Source of the DNA: Tsukamurella tyrosinosolvens
Lineage (GTDB): Bacteria > Actinomycetota > Actinomycetes > Mycobacteriales > Mycobacteriaceae
Assembly: GCF_900104775.1 (NCBI RefSeq)
Contig: NZ_FNSA01000003.1
Location: forward strand, 1,364,001 to 1,428,000
DNA: 64,000 nt
Reading direction: 5' to 3'
Shown here: positions 36,183 to 46,454 of the stretch, in pieces
Numbering within the stretch: position 1 is the first letter of the stretch
Layout: each line of letters starts with the position of its first letter
The notes under the pieces: model-generated
Seen by the model: the letters and a program-made list of their open reading frames with translations, nothing else
What the model was told of the DNA's origin: nothing
The model's database searches: none
Made by a program: the position numbers and the translations under genes

Positions 36183-36791
36183 GTGCGTAACTGGCAGGTC
36201 AAACGAGGCGTGCGCGGCGATGTCCGCTTCGTCTCGAAGATGGATCCGGAGGAGGTCGGCCTCGTCCGGTCCCTCGTCGGCTCCCTGGTCGAACTCTTCG
36301 ACGAGCGGGAGGACTCCGCCCCGCACGACGACCTCGCCGAGCTCACGGGCCTGCGCACCGGCCACGCCGAGCCGCCGCCGGAGACCGTGCTGCAGCGCCT
36401 GTTGCCCGACTTCTACCGCCCCGACGCGAACGCCCCGGGCGCGACCGAGGCACCGTCGGGCGAGCTCGCGCGCGACCTCAACGGCGCGCTCCGGTCCCTC
36501 AACGAACCCGAGGTGATCGACGCCAAGCGCGATGCGGCGCAGACCGTGCTCGCCACGCTGCCCGAGCGGGCCGGCACCGTCACCCTCACCGAGTCCGAGG
36601 CTCAGGACTGGCTGACCTGCATCAACGACCTGCGGCTCGCGCTCGGCACGCTGCTCGGCATCACCGCCGACCTGCCCGACGGGCCGTCGTCGGAGGATCC
36701 GGCGAGGGCCGGGCACGTCGACGTCTACCACTGGCTGTCGGCGATGCTGGACGTGCTGGTCTCGGTGATGCTCGACCGCGAGCCGGAATAG
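36183..36791 (+). CDS. DUF2017 family protein
   Basis: 202 residues from a GTG touching the clpS stop. Mostly helical, acidic middle (EEVGLVRSLVGSLVELFDERED), and C-terminal VDVYHWLSAMLDVLVSVML. Conserved next to clpS in mycobacteria (Rv1332); biochemical function unknown, though the constant pairing suggests a link to Clp proteolysis. An Rv1333-type peptidase gene expected next is missing here. Confidence 0.85.
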   Translation: MRNWQVKRGVRGDVRFVSKMDPEEVGLVRSLVGSLVELFDEREDSAPHDDLAELTGLRTGHAEPPPETVLQRLLPDFYRPDANAPGATEAPSGELARDLNGALRSLNEPEVIDAKRDAAQTVLATLPERAGTVTLTESEAQDWLTCINDLRLALGTLLGITADLPDGPSSEDPARAGHVDVYHWLSAMLDVLVSVMLDREPE

Positions 36792-36819
36792 GCCGCGCCC
36801 GGGCGCGGTTGCACGGCAC

Positions 36820-37259
36820 ATGACCGAGCCGGGCCCCGAGGGAGGGTTGACGATCAGGCGTGACCTGGTCGAGCAGATGATCGCGCACGCGCGCCGCGAC
36901 CACCCCGACGAGGCGTGCGGCGTCATCGCCGGGCCCGAGGGCTCGGATCGTCCCGAGCGCTTCATCGAGATGCTCAACGCCGAGCGCTCGCCCACGTTCT
37001 ACCGCTTCGACTCCGCCGAGCAGCTCCGCGTCTGGCGCGGCATGGACGACGCCGACGAGGAGCCGGTGGTGATCTACCACTCGCACACGGCCACCGAGGC
37101 CTACCCGTCGCGCACCGACGTGAAGTTCGCCTCCGAGCCGAACGCGCACTACGTCCTGATCTCCACCCGCGACGAGCTCGGCCCCGACGCCGAGGTCCGC
37201 AGCTTCGCCATCGTCGATGGCGTGATCACCGAAGAGCCCGTCCACATCCTGGAGGATTG

Positions 37260-37260
<1 letters not shown>
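36820..37260 (+). CDS. mec: Mec, JAMM metalloprotease that releases cysteine from CysO
   Basis: 146 residues. Zinc peptidase cleaving the CysO-cysteine adduct. JAMM motif: Glu in HPDEACGVIAGPEGSDRPE, then HSHTATEAYPSRTD with the two His, Ser and Asp. First gene of mec-cysO-cysM, overlapping cysO by one base (TGATG). The ATG at 36820 gives a slightly longer N-terminus than the conserved core beginning at about residue 11. Confidence 0.94.
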
Positions 37261-38511
<1,251 letters not shown>

Positions 38512-38547
38512 GTTCGGCACCGCCTCCGCTCGCGCGAGGAGGTCGCC

Positions 38548-39198
38548 ATGACGGTTCCCATCAAGGACGAGCGCTCGGCCCTGCGGCGGGTCGCCGGGAG
38601 CACGGCCGGACGGTCCGCGATCGTCGTCGCCGTCTTCATCGCCGCGCTGTGGGGGATCGAGGTCGTCGACGCCGTCGCCGGCAACTCCCTGGACCAGTGG
38701 GGCATCCACCCGCGCGTGGGTTCTGACGCGGTGCGCGGGATCGCCGCCGCCCCGCTGCTGCACGGCGGTTGGGAGCACCTGGCGGCCAACAGCGTTCCCG
38801 CGCTGATCCTCGGCTTCCTCGGCCTGATCGCCGGCGCCGGGCGGTTCCTGCTCGCGACCGCGATCATCTGGCTGGTCTCCGGCGTCGGCGTCTGGCTCAC
38901 CGGCGGCACGAACACGGTGGTGATCGGGCTGTCCGGAGTTCTGTTCGGCTGGATGACATACCTGGCACTACGCGGGTTGTTCACCCGCAAGCCGCTCGAC
39001 ATCATCGTCGGCGTGACGCTGATGGTGCTGTACGGCGGCATGCTGTGGGGCGTTCTGCCCGGTCAGCCCGGCGTCTCGTGGCAGGCGCACCTGTGGGGCG
39101 CCGTGGGCGGGGTGCTCGCGGCGGTGCTGCTGGGGCGCCGCGCCCGCACCGAGTCCGGACCTGGCAATTCGCGTGAGGTCGGCGCGATTGCCTCGTGA
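38548..39198 (+). CDS. Rhomboid intramembrane serine protease
   Basis: 216 residues, six membrane helices. Catalytic Ser129 in GLSGVLFGW and His181 in QAHLWGAVGG; HGGWEHLAANS in the second helix is also diagnostic. Cleaves substrates within the membrane; substrate unknown. GAGGAGG ahead of ATG. Position matches Rv1337; murI, the usual next gene, is absent. Confidence 0.9.
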   Translation: MTVPIKDERSALRRVAGSTAGRSAIVVAVFIAALWGIEVVDAVAGNSLDQWGIHPRVGSDAVRGIAAAPLLHGGWEHLAANSVPALILGFLGLIAGAGRFLLATAIIWLVSGVGVWLTGGTNTVVIGLSGVLFGWMTYLALRGLFTRKPLDIIVGVTLMVLYGGMLWGVLPGQPGVSWQAHLWGAVGGVLAAVLLGRRARTESGPGNSREVGAIAS

Positions 39199-39226
39199 GG
39201 ATCGCGGATCTGGCAGCATGTGCTTC

Positions 39227-39988
39227 ATGCGTCTCACCATCCTCGGGTGTTCCGGCAGCGTCGGCGGTCCTCGGGCGGCCTGCTCGGGATACCTCTTGGA
39301 GGTGGACGGGCACGATCCGGTCGTCATGGATTTCGGTCCCGGGGTGCTCGGGGAGTTGCAACAGCGAGTGGACCCCAACACCGTCACGGTGATGCTCTCG
39401 CACCTGCACGCCGACCACTGCCTCGACGTGCCGTCGCTGCTCGTCTGGCGCCGCTACCACCCCGAGCCCGCGGTCGGCCGGGCCCGCCTGATGGGGCCCG
39501 CGGACACTCCGGAGCGGTTGGGGCGCGCCTCGGCCGAGACGGCGGCGATGCTCGACGACATCTCCGACACGTTCGACTTCTCCGCGTGGGAGGAGGGCGA
39601 GGACCACGCCGTCGGTGGGTTCACCGTGCGTCCCTTCCGCATGTTCCACCCGCCGGAGTCGCACGGCCTGCGGATCACCGCACCCAGCGGAAAGGTGCTC
39701 GCCTACACCGGCGACACCGGCGTGTGCGACAACCTCGTCGAGCTCGCCCGCGGCGCCGACGTGATGCTCGCCGAGGCCAGCTGGACGCACGACCCCGCGA
39801 ACCGCCCGCTCGGCGTACACCTCTCGGGCGTCGAGGCCGGCCAGGCCGCCGCCGATGCGGGGGTCGGGCGGCTGCTGCTCACTCACATCCCGCCGTGGAC
39901 CTCCCGCGAGGCGGTGCTCGCCGAGGCCCGCTCCGTCTACGACGGTCCGGTCCACGCGGTCACGGGCGGCGACGTCTTCGAGCTGTAG
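39227..39988 (+). CDS. Rv1339-like MBL-fold cyclic AMP phosphodiesterase
   Basis: 253 residues. MBL fold with LSHLHADHCLD, FHPPESHGLRI, LAYTGDTGVCDNL and a late LLLTHIPP. In M. tuberculosis the homologue Rv1339, at the same place between the rhomboid gene and rph, is reported to degrade cAMP. ATG 39227 gives the conserved MRLTILGCSGSVG start; upstream in-frame starts lie in the rhomboid gene. Confidence 0.86.
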   Translation: MRLTILGCSGSVGGPRAACSGYLLEVDGHDPVVMDFGPGVLGELQQRVDPNTVTVMLSHLHADHCLDVPSLLVWRRYHPEPAVGRARLMGPADTPERLGRASAETAAMLDDISDTFDFSAWEEGEDHAVGGFTVRPFRMFHPPESHGLRITAPSGKVLAYTGDTGVCDNLVELARGADVMLAEASWTHDPANRPLGVHLSGVEAGQAAADAGVGRLLLTHIPPWTSREAVLAEARSVYDGPVHAVTGGDVFEL

Positions 39989-40022
39989 CGCCGCCGCAAC
40001 CGGGAGGCGATAGGCTGGGCGC

Positions 40023-40805
40023 GTGAGCAGACGCGCAGACGGCAGGGCCGACGACGAACTCCGCCCCGTGACCATCACCCGGGGATTCACGCAGAACCCC
40101 GCGGGCTCGGTGCTGGTGGAGTTCGGCAACACCAAGGTGCTGTGCACCGCGAGCGTCGAGCTTGGGGTGCCCGGGTGGCGCCGCGGCTCCGGCCAGGGCT
40201 GGCTGACCGCCGAGTACTCGATGCTGCCCGGCGCCACGCACGAGCGCAGCCGCCGCGAGTCCACCAAGGGCAAGGTCGGCGGCCGCACCCACGAGATCTC
40301 CCGCCTCATCGGCCGGTCGCTGCGCGCGTGCATCGACCTCGCGGCCCTGGGCGAGAACACCATCGCCCTCGACTGCGACGTGCTGCAGGCCGACGGCGGC
40401 ACCCGCACGGCGTCGATCACCGGCGCCTACGTCGCGCTGTGCGACGCCGTCACCTACCTCGGCGCCGCGGGCAAACTGACCGACCCGCAGCCCATCTCGT
40501 GCGCCATCGCCGCCGTCTCGGTGGGCGTGGTCGACGGCCGGGTCCGGCTCGACCTGCCGTACGAGGAGGATTCCCGCGCCGAGGTCGACATGAACGTCGT
40601 CGCCACCGACACCGGCACGCTCGTCGAGGTGCAGGGCACCGGCGAGGGCGCCACCTTCGCCCGGACGACGCTCGACTGGATGCTCGACTCCGCGATCGCC
40701 GGCACCGAGAAGCTCTTCGCCGTGCAGAAGGAGGCGCTCGCGGCGCCGTACCCCGGCGTGCTGCCGGAGTTCGAGGGCGAACAGAAGAAGAAGTTCGGGC
40801 AGTGA
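40023..40805 (+). CDS. rph: Ribonuclease PH
   Basis: 260 residues from GTG. Phosphorolytic 3' exonuclease trimming tRNA tails. Landmarks: [46 protein letters not shown] and [25 protein letters not shown] six bases before the GTG: leaderless. Overlaps rdgB by four bases (GTGA). Confidence 0.95.
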   Translation: MSRRADGRADDELRPVTITRGFTQNPAGSVLVEFGNTKVLCTASVELGVPGWRRGSGQGWLTAEYSMLPGATHERSRRESTKGKVGGRTHEISRLIGRSLRACIDLAALGENTIALDCDVLQADGGTRTASITGAYVALCDAVTYLGAAGKLTDPQPISCAIAAVSVGVVDGRVRLDLPYEEDSRAEVDMNVVATDTGTLVEVQGTGEGATFARTTLDWMLDSAIAGTEKLFAVQKEALAAPYPGVLPEFEGEQKKKFGQ

Positions 40806-41419
40806 CCGTGCGGCTCCTCCTCGCCTCCCGGAACGCGAAGAAGCTCCGCGAACTGCGGCAGGTCGTCGCGGACGCGGGCATCGTCGGCCTGGAGGTCGTC
40901 GGGCTCGACGAGGTCGCGGACTTCGAGGAGTTGCCGGAGGACGCACCGTCGTTCGAGGGCAACGCGCTGATCAAGGCGCGGCAGGGCTTCGAGCGGACCG
41001 GACTGCCGTGTCTCGCGGACGATTCCGGGATCTGCGTCGACGCGCTGAACGGCATGCCCGGAGTGCTGTCGGCGCGGTGGTCCGGCCGCCACGGCGACGA
41101 TCCGGCGAACACCGCGCTCCTGCTCGCGCAGATCTCCGACACCCCGGACGAGCGGCGCGGCGCGGAGTTCGTCTCGGCCTGCGCGCTCGTGGACGGCAGC
41201 GGCGAGCTGACGGTGCGCGGCACCTGGCCGGGCACCGTCCTGCGGGAGGCCCGCGGGGAGGGCGGATTCGGTTACGACCCCGTCTTCCTGCCGGAGGGCT
41301 CGGACCGCACCGCCGCCGAGCTCACGGCGGAGGAGAAGAACGCGATCAGCCACCGCGCGCGGGCGCTCGCCCAGCTGGTGGAACCGTTGCGGGCGCTCGC
41401 GGCGCGCGTCCCCGAATAG
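40802..41419 (+). CDS. rdgB: XTP/dITP pyrophosphatase (RdgB/Ham1)
   Basis: 205 residues. Removes non-canonical purine triphosphates. [44 protein letters not shown] and GFGYDPVF are Ham1 signatures. GTG start overlaps the rph stop. Confidence 0.94.
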   Translation: MTVRLLLASRNAKKLRELRQVVADAGIVGLEVVGLDEVADFEELPEDAPSFEGNALIKARQGFERTGLPCLADDSGICVDALNGMPGVLSARWSGRHGDDPANTALLLAQISDTPDERRGAEFVSACALVDGSGELTVRGTWPGTVLREARGEGGFGYDPVFLPEGSDRTAAELTAEEKNAISHRARALAQLVEPLRALAARVPE

Positions 41420-41446
41420 GGGCGGTCCGCGCGGTAATGTCGCCGC

Positions 41447-42694
41447 GTGAAGCGCAGACCGTCGGGAGCGCGGGGTGGCCGCGTGGCCATCGCGCTGTTG
41501 TCCGCCGTCGTGCTCGCCGTCACCGGAACCGTCTGGTGGAGCACCAATCTGGTGATCGGGGGCTTCAACGTCTCCCGCGCGCTCGCCGAGGCGAAGGTCG
41601 CGAAGTCCACGGGCGGCGCGAAGAACATCCTGCTGATGGGCCTGGACACCCGTCGGGACCAGAACGGCGACCCGCTGCCGGCGGACGTGCTGGAGCAGCT
41701 GCACGCCGGTACCAGTGACAACGGTGGCTACAACACCAACACCCTGATCCTCCTGCACGTGCCCGCGGACGGGAAGAAGGTGACCGCCTTCTCGATCCCG
41801 CGCGACGACTACGTGACCTTCGTCGGCGTGGAGTCGAAGAAGAAGGGGAAGATCAAGGAGGCCTACGGCACCCGGAAGGCCGAGGTCGAGGACCAGCTGG
41901 CCGCGACGGGCGTCTCCGACCGGAAGGAACTCGAGAGCAAGGCGCGCGAGTCGGCGCGCGCGGCCACCATCGCCACCGTCGGGCGGCTCGTGGGCGTCCC
42001 CATCGACCACTTCGCGGAGGTCAGCCTCGTCGGCTTCTACGACCTCGCGCAGACCCTGGGCGGCGTCGAGGTGTGCCTCAACAACCCCGTGCGCGACAGC
42101 TACTCCGGCGCCGCGTTCCCCGCCGGGCGGCAGAAGCTGAACGCCGCGCAGTCCCTGGCCTTCGTCCGGCAGCGGCACGGTCTCGCCGACGGCGACCTCG
42201 ACCGCACGCACCGGCAGCAGGCCTTCATCGCCGGCGTGATGGTGCAGCTGCAGAAGCAGGGCGTCTTCGGCGACGTCCGCAAGCTGCAGTCGCTGATCGC
42301 GGTGGCGCAGAAGGACGTCGTCGTCTCCGACGGCTGGGACCTGCAGGAGTTCGCGCAGCAGGCCGGGCAGATCGCGGGTACCAATCTGACCTTCACCACG
42401 CTGCCCGTGCTCGGGTACGACATGATCGACCAGCAGGCCGTGAACCTGGTGGACCCGAAGGCCGTTCGCGCGCAGGTCCAGAAAGCGTTCGGGCAGTCCG
42501 TTCCCGAACCGGACGACGCCGACGAGTCCTCGGACGGCGCGGACGGCTCCGGCGCGACGCCGGCGCCGAAACCCGTGGGCTTCACCGCGCCCCGCGCGCC
42601 GGGCACGACGACGGTGCCGACGACCGCCGCCGCGGGGCCCGTTCCGGACGCCGGTACCACGCTGCGCGGCGGCGAGATCCCCTGCGTCGATTGA
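41447..42694 (+). CDS. LytR-CpsA-Psr (LCP) cell-wall ligase
   Basis: 415 residues from GTG 41447. One N-terminal membrane helix, then an extracellular LCP domain with AKNILLMGLDTRRD, FSIPRDDYV and LAFVRQRHGLADGDLDRTHRQQ, the Arg/Asp residues that bind pyrophosphate-lipid donors. A Pro/Thr/Ala-rich tail ends in a single Cys. LCP proteins attach arabinogalactan or other glycopolymers to peptidoglycan. TAATGT six bases before the GTG: leaderless. Confidence 0.9.
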   Translation: MKRRPSGARGGRVAIALLSAVVLAVTGTVWWSTNLVIGGFNVSRALAEAKVAKSTGGAKNILLMGLDTRRDQNGDPLPADVLEQLHAGTSDNGGYNTNTLILLHVPADGKKVTAFSIPRDDYVTFVGVESKKKGKIKEAYGTRKAEVEDQLAATGVSDRKELESKARESARAATIATVGRLVGVPIDHFAEVSLVGFYDLAQTLGGVEVCLNNPVRDSYSGAAFPAGRQKLNAAQSLAFVRQRHGLADGDLDRTHRQQAFIAGVMVQLQKQGVFGDVRKLQSLIAVAQKDVVVSDGWDLQEFAQQAGQIAGTNLTFTTLPVLGYDMIDQQAVNLVDPKAVRAQVQKAFGQSVPEPDDADESSDGADGSGATPAPKPVGFTAPRAPGTTTVPTTAAAGPVPDAGTTLRGGEIPCVD

Positions 42695-42752
42695 CCCGGC
42701 CGGCGCATGGGTAGGGTTCGTCCAGTCCCGTCATCCAGCCGGAAGGTGCCCC

Positions 42753-43034
42753 ATGTCGAAGCCCACGAACGGAATCCGCCTCGGTGCGGCCGTGCTCGCC
42801 GTCGCCGCGCTCACGCTGACGGGCTGCACGAAGCAGGGCGGCGACACCACCTGCGAGAACTACCAGAAGATGTCCGACGCGGACCAGCGCGAGCAGGTCA
42901 CGAAGCTGTACAAGGACAAGCACGGCGACGAGCCCTCCGCGCTGGTGATCACGGGCCTGCAGCAGCAGGCGGTCGTCTACTGCAAGACGGCCGGCAAGCC
43001 GGATTCGAAGATCAAGGAGATCCCGATCTCCTGA
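42753..43034 (+). CDS. Small lipoprotein with HdeA-like Cys pair
   Basis: 93 residues. Lipobox LTGC (Cys25), mature part ~69 residues: TTCENYQKMSDADQREQV... with two further cysteines (TTC and VYC) probably paired. The short helical domain resembles HdeA-type acid-stress proteins only loosely. Preceded by TAGGGT ~35 bases upstream and a GGAAGG site. Followed by a strong hairpin. Confidence 0.72.
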   Translation: MSKPTNGIRLGAAVLAVAALTLTGCTKQGGDTTCENYQKMSDADQREQVTKLYKDKHGDEPSALVITGLQQQAVVYCKTAGKPDSKIKEIPIS

Positions 43035-43050
43035 TGCCCGCACTCGCGGC

Positions 43051-43082
43051 GAAGGCGCCGACCCGGGGGAGTCGGCGCCTTC
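43051..43082. terminator. Bidirectional terminator hairpin
   Basis: GAAGGCGCCGAC and GTCGGCGCCTTC are perfect 12-base arms with an 8-base loop, placed between two convergent genes (lipoprotein rightward, hemophore-like leftward). Confidence 0.82.
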
Positions 43083-43099
43083 GGTGCTGCGAGGGGCGA

Positions 43100-43456
43100 T
43101 CAGTACTGCGAACAGGTCGACGCCACGACGCCGATCGTCTGGTTGATCTTCCCCTGATTCTGGGTGTAGTAGGCCGCGAGCTGCGGGTTCTGTCGGCCGA
43201 GCTCGTGGATCCGGGCGGTGCGCTCGGCGGGCGGCAGGGTCAGGATCCGTTCGGCCTCGGCGCGGCCGCCGGGGACCTGGTTCACCATCGTCGCCGCCTC
43301 GGGCGCGACGGCGACCAGCGCGCGTTCGACCTGGGCCACGGTGCAGTTCGTCCCGGGGACGGGGTCGGACGGTGCCGCTTGGGCCATGGCGGCGGGTGCC
43401 AGGGCGAGGGCGCCGGCGGCGCCGGCGGTCGCGGCGATCTTCCACTTGGTGAGCAT
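43100..43456 (-). CDS. Hemophore-related secreted haem-binding protein
   Basis: 118 residues with a cleavable signal peptide (MLTKWKIAATAGAAGALALAPAAMAQA). The mature domain, TNCTVAQVERALVAVAPEAATMVN through RQNPQLAAYYTQNQGKINQTIGVVASTCSQY, matches actinobacterial hemophore-related proteins with a disulfide between the first and last Cys. Role in haem capture is inferred from the family. AAGGGAGA ahead of ATG. A TTCACAG direct repeat lies ~100 bases upstream. Confidence 0.72.
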   Translation of the reverse strand: MLTKWKIAATAGAAGALALAPAAMAQAAPSDPVPGTNCTVAQVERALVAVAPEAATMVNQVPGGRAEAERILTLPPAERTARIHELGRQNPQLAAYYTQNQGKINQTIGVVASTCSQY

Positions 43457-43795
43457 GGTGTTCTCCCTTCGTCGTCGCTCGGTGGCCGCCGGTGGGCGGT
43501 CCGAGCCACTCCGTCGAACGTAGCGTCGCGAATCTGAGCTCCGGCGAAGAGATTTCACAGGCATTCACAGACGACGGAGCCCCCGCCGCGGGAAAACCCG
43601 GTGCCGCCTGGAGTTTCCTTCATGAGAATCGGCGAGGGGATCGCTCGGAACGGCATCCCCCGTCGTCCTTTCTCCGCCGGTGATTGGCGGGAGGTGTGAT
43701 ATCCGCGGGCGGAGATAGGTGCCGCGCCGGGCGGTGAGGCGTGGGCCCGTCTCGGCGGCGCGGCGGTGAGCGCCGATGCCTGGTAGACAGGGGAG
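43457..43795. other. Intergenic region, no convincing gene
   Basis: 339 bases. Open frames here are shadows with poor codon use. The only structure seen is TTCACAG repeated at 43554-43560 and 43564-43570. The right end supplies the site for a very short downstream frame. Confidence 0.55.
43554..43570. promoter_or_regulatory. TTCACAG direct repeat upstream of hemophore gene
   Basis: Two copies with a 10-base period. OmpR-type response regulators such as PhoP and MtrA bind direct repeats containing TCACAG, but PhoP spacing is usually 11, so this is only suggestive. Confidence 0.3.
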
Positions 43796-43894
43796 ATGAC
43801 GGACGAGCACGGAACTGCGCCGAAACGCAGACGCAGATGGCCGTGGATCGCCGGAGGGCTGCTCGCCGTGCTGCTGATGTGGAGCATGAGCTGA
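43796..43894 (+). CDS. Possible 32-residue membrane miniprotein
   Basis: MTDEHGTAPKRRRR followed by a single hydrophobic helix (WPWIAGGLLAVLLMWSMS). AGGGGAG is directly ahead of the ATG. The charged head plus one helix is the usual pattern of small membrane proteins. Too short for codon statistics; no homologue recognised. Confidence 0.4.
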   Translation: MTDEHGTAPKRRRRWPWIAGGLLAVLLMWSMS

Positions 43895-43915
43895 CCGACT
43901 GCGCTCCTTGCGCAG

Positions 43916-44425
43916 CTAGAGCAGGGCGTGGGTGGCCGTTGCGGCCCCGGCGATGACGAGGGGGAGCCCGAACATCGCGGCCAGCCCCTTCCGACTCAGT
44001 TGCTCGCGGACGTGGAACAGGTAGTCGCCCCCACCCCCGGCCTCCTCGGTCCCGCGGACGACGATCCAGGACGGCCGCCACCAGCACAGGACGATCCAGT
44101 CGACGATCACCAGGTCGATCAGGCAGAACGCGACCAGCGTGGCGAAGGCCATTCCGTAGGCCTGGGCGAAGCCCGAGGCGTGTGTGCCGGCGATCCAGGT
44201 CAAGGTGGCGACGAACGTCGCCGCGAGGAGCGAGACGAGGAAGACGGTGGCGAGCACCGTTCCCCGTCGCCGCTCGGCAGGCGTGAACTCGGGCATGAGG
44301 GCACGTACGTCGTCGGGGTAGTCGTCCGCGAGTGCGGCCTGACCGAACGCGGCGCACGCGAACAACGCGATGGTCGGGACGAGCAGCAGGGGGAGCGCGA
44401 CGGCCGCGACGTGGGTAAGAAACAT
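43916..44425 (-). CDS. Four-helix membrane protein, possibly iron-regulated
   Basis: 169 residues with about four membrane helices (VALPLLLVPTIALFACAAFG; VFLVSLLAATFVATLTWIAG; AFATLVAFCLIDLVIVDWIVL; LAAMFGLPLVIAG). No family recognised. A dyad matching the IdeR/DtxR consensus at 16 of 19 positions overlaps its ATG. If real, the protein is repressed in iron excess. The nearby hemophore-like gene fits an iron theme. Confidence 0.68.
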   Translation of the reverse strand: MFLTHVAAVALPLLLVPTIALFACAAFGQAALADDYPDDVRALMPEFTPAERRRGTVLATVFLVSLLAATFVATLTWIAGTHASGFAQAYGMAFATLVAFCLIDLVIVDWIVLCWWRPSWIVVRGTEEAGGGGDYLFHVREQLSRKGLAAMFGLPLVIAGAATATHALL

Positions 44426-44444
44426 AGGTAAACCTTACCTATGT
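44422..44444. promoter_or_regulatory. IdeR/DtxR-like iron box overlapping a start codon
   Basis: Perfect 10-base arms ACATAGGTAA and TTACCTATGT with a 3-base spacer. The central 19 bases (44424-44442) match TWAGGTWAGSCTWACCTWA at 16 positions. It covers the ATG of the leftward membrane protein. Confidence 0.6.
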
Positions 44445-44619
44445 GGCGATCTGACGCGTGCGCGAAGAAGTCGAGGTGGTCGAGCGCCTGGCTCATTCTT
44501 TGCCGAAGCGAAGCGAAGTGTCCGAAATGTAGGTGAGGTAACTAGCAACCTTGTATGGTCGGGATCTGTCAGCGCAGCCGTCAGCGGCTGAAGGAACGAC
44601 CGATTGGTGTACGACACTC

Positions 44620-45429
44620 GTGACAGATCACGCGCCGGACGAGAAGGCCACGACGACCGACGATGCGGCAGCGGAGGATGCGGTCGTCGAGCACGCAGGG
44701 CCCGAGGATGCACCGACGGAGGCAGAAGCGGCTCCGCCTGCGAAGGAGCCCGCCGCGAAGCCCGCCGTCGAGGACGATGACATCGAGGGGGAGAGGTCCG
44801 ACACGAGCGGGCGTCGCGGTCTCGCGTCGCCGGCGGGCTCGACCGTCACCACCGTGGTCGCGACCGTCGCCGTGATCGCGGTGGTGGCCGCGATCGGGAT
44901 CGTCGGCTATCTGTTCCTCGACACGCGCAACGAATTGTCGTCGGTGACGAACGCGCAGGCCGATCGGTCGCAAGCGGAGAAGGTCGCGGGGGAGTACGCC
45001 GCAGGTGCCGCGGCCATGGACTTCCGCGACCTCGGCCCCTGGCGCGCATCCCTGGTGAAAGGCGTGTCGCCGGAGTTGAAGGCCAAGATGGACGCCGCGG
45101 GCGGTGCGATGACGCAGTTGCTCGTGCCGCTCCAGTGGGCGTCGACGGCGACGGTCTCGGACACCGTCGTGACCTCGCAATCCGGTCCGATCTACAAGGT
45201 GAATGCCTACGTCAAGACGGACGTGTCCAACATTCAGCACCCCGACGGCGGGTACGTGTCGTTGAACCTGTGGACGGTGACCTTGGACAAGGACAAGGGC
45301 TGGCAGGTGACCGACTCGGGCGGCGACTCGGCGCTACTGAACGCTTCTCGGGCCGCGGAGGCTCCGGCGCCTCCGGCGCAGGGCCGGCCCGCGCCGCCCG
45401 CGGACGGTGCGCCGTCGCCCGGGAACTGA
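44620..45429 (+). CDS. Mce-associated (Mam-like) membrane protein
   Basis: 269 residues from GTG 44620 (an in-frame TTG at 44551 is possible but the intervening residues look non-coding). Acidic Ala/Glu/Asp-rich cytoplasmic part, one membrane helix (TTVVATVAVIAVVAAIGIVGYLFL), then an NTF2-like extracellular domain: AEKVAGEYAAGAAAMDFRDLGPWRASLVKGVSPEL, the Mam pattern, and a disordered Pro/Ala tail. Mam proteins support Mce lipid importers, but no mce genes are nearby. Confidence 0.72.
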   Translation: MTDHAPDEKATTTDDAAAEDAVVEHAGPEDAPTEAEAAPPAKEPAAKPAVEDDDIEGERSDTSGRRGLASPAGSTVTTVVATVAVIAVVAAIGIVGYLFLDTRNELSSVTNAQADRSQAEKVAGEYAAGAAAMDFRDLGPWRASLVKGVSPELKAKMDAAGGAMTQLLVPLQWASTATVSDTVVTSQSGPIYKVNAYVKTDVSNIQHPDGGYVSLNLWTVTLDKDKGWQVTDSGGDSALLNASRAAEAPAPPAQGRPAPPADGAPSPGN

Positions 45430-45438
45430 TTGCACGGG

Positions 45439-45520
<82 letters not shown>

Positions 45521-45604
45521 ATGCGGCAGCGGAGGATCCCGCTGCGGTGCAGGTCACGATACCGGCATTCGGACACCGGCGGGTTGACGGGTACCGTCGA
45601 GGTC

Positions 45605-46072
45605 GTGAATCGTCGTCGCCATCGCCCCGCGCTGATCGCGTTCGTGGTGGTCGCCGCCGCGGCGTTCCTGGCGCTCGGCTGGTGGCAGTGGGGGCGCTTC
45701 GAGTCCACCGCGGGCTCCGCGCGCAACCTCGGCTACGCCCTGCAGTGGCCGCTCTTCGCCGTCGCGGCCGTCTGGGGCTACCGCCGGTTCGTCCAACTCG
45801 AGGACGAGGCGGAGCTGCAGGACAGGCTCGCCGCCGGGGGAGAGACCGACACGGAGCCCGAGGCGCCGGCGTCCGTCGCGCGGACCGTCGCCGCGCCGCG
45901 TCCCGCGGCCGCGTCCGCCGCCGCCCTGACCGCGATCCCCGAGGGCTTCCTGCCCAGCCGGGCCACGGCACCGTCGGCCCCGGACGCCGCGCCGGACGAC
46001 CCGGCGCACGACGAGTACAACAGGCTCCTCGCCGAACTGGCGGGGAGCGAGCAGACCGAGGAGAAGAAGTGA
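45605..46072 (+). CDS. lprD: LprD-like membrane protein
   Basis: 155 residues from GTG 45605. Two membrane segments (PALIAFVVVAAAAFLALGWWQW and NLGYALQWPLFAVAAVWGY) then an acidic, Ala/Pro-rich tail. Similar to LprD of mycobacteria (Rv1343c) in the RRHRPALI...LGWWQWGRFESTAGS core, and paired with a DUF3817 gene as there, though both are rightward here. No lipobox is seen. TACCGT seven bases before GTG: leaderless. Confidence 0.74.
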   Translation: MNRRRHRPALIAFVVVAAAAFLALGWWQWGRFESTAGSARNLGYALQWPLFAVAAVWGYRRFVQLEDEAELQDRLAAGGETDTEPEAPASVARTVAAPRPAAASAAALTAIPEGFLPSRATAPSAPDAAPDDPAHDEYNRLLAELAGSEQTEEKK

Positions 46073-46446
46073 CCGACGCACCCGCGCCGACGGCGGAGAA
46101 GCTGGCGGCCAAGCGCCGCGACCAGGTGGGCGGCGCGCTCAAGCGCTACCGCTTCATGGCGAACTTCACCGGCTACTTCCTGCTCATCCTCTGCGCCGAG
46201 ATGATCTACAAGTACCTGCTGGCGCCGGCCTTCGATTGGCCGATCCCGGGCTGGCTCGGCGTCATCGCGGTCATCCACGGCTGGGGCTACTTCGTCTACC
46301 TCATCCTCACGGTGGACCTGGGCGTCAAGGTGCGCTGGCCCGCGCCCCGCTTCCTGCTGACGCTGCTCGCCGGTACCATCCCGCTGCTCGGCTTCTACTT
46401 CGAGAAGAAGAACTCGGACGAGATCCGCGCGCAGTTCGATCTCTGA
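46069..46446 (+). CDS. DUF3817 integral membrane protein (Rv1342c-like)
   Basis: 125 residues with three membrane segments. LKRYRFMANFTGYFLLILCAEMIYKYLL, GVIAVIHGWGYFVYLILTVDLGVKVRWP and LLAGTIPLLGFYFEKK are the DUF3817 pattern. Overlaps lprD by four bases (GTGA). Function unknown. Confidence 0.85.
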   Translation: MTDAPAPTAEKLAAKRRDQVGGALKRYRFMANFTGYFLLILCAEMIYKYLLAPAFDWPIPGWLGVIAVIHGWGYFVYLILTVDLGVKVRWPAPRFLLTLLAGTIPLLGFYFEKKNSDEIRAQFDL

Positions 46447-46454
46447 CCGCCGCA

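Noticed and set aside
44531-44550. Second iron box (AGGT-N8-ACCT) near 44540
   Set aside because: Arm spacing is one base too long and the centre does not fit the IdeR consensus.
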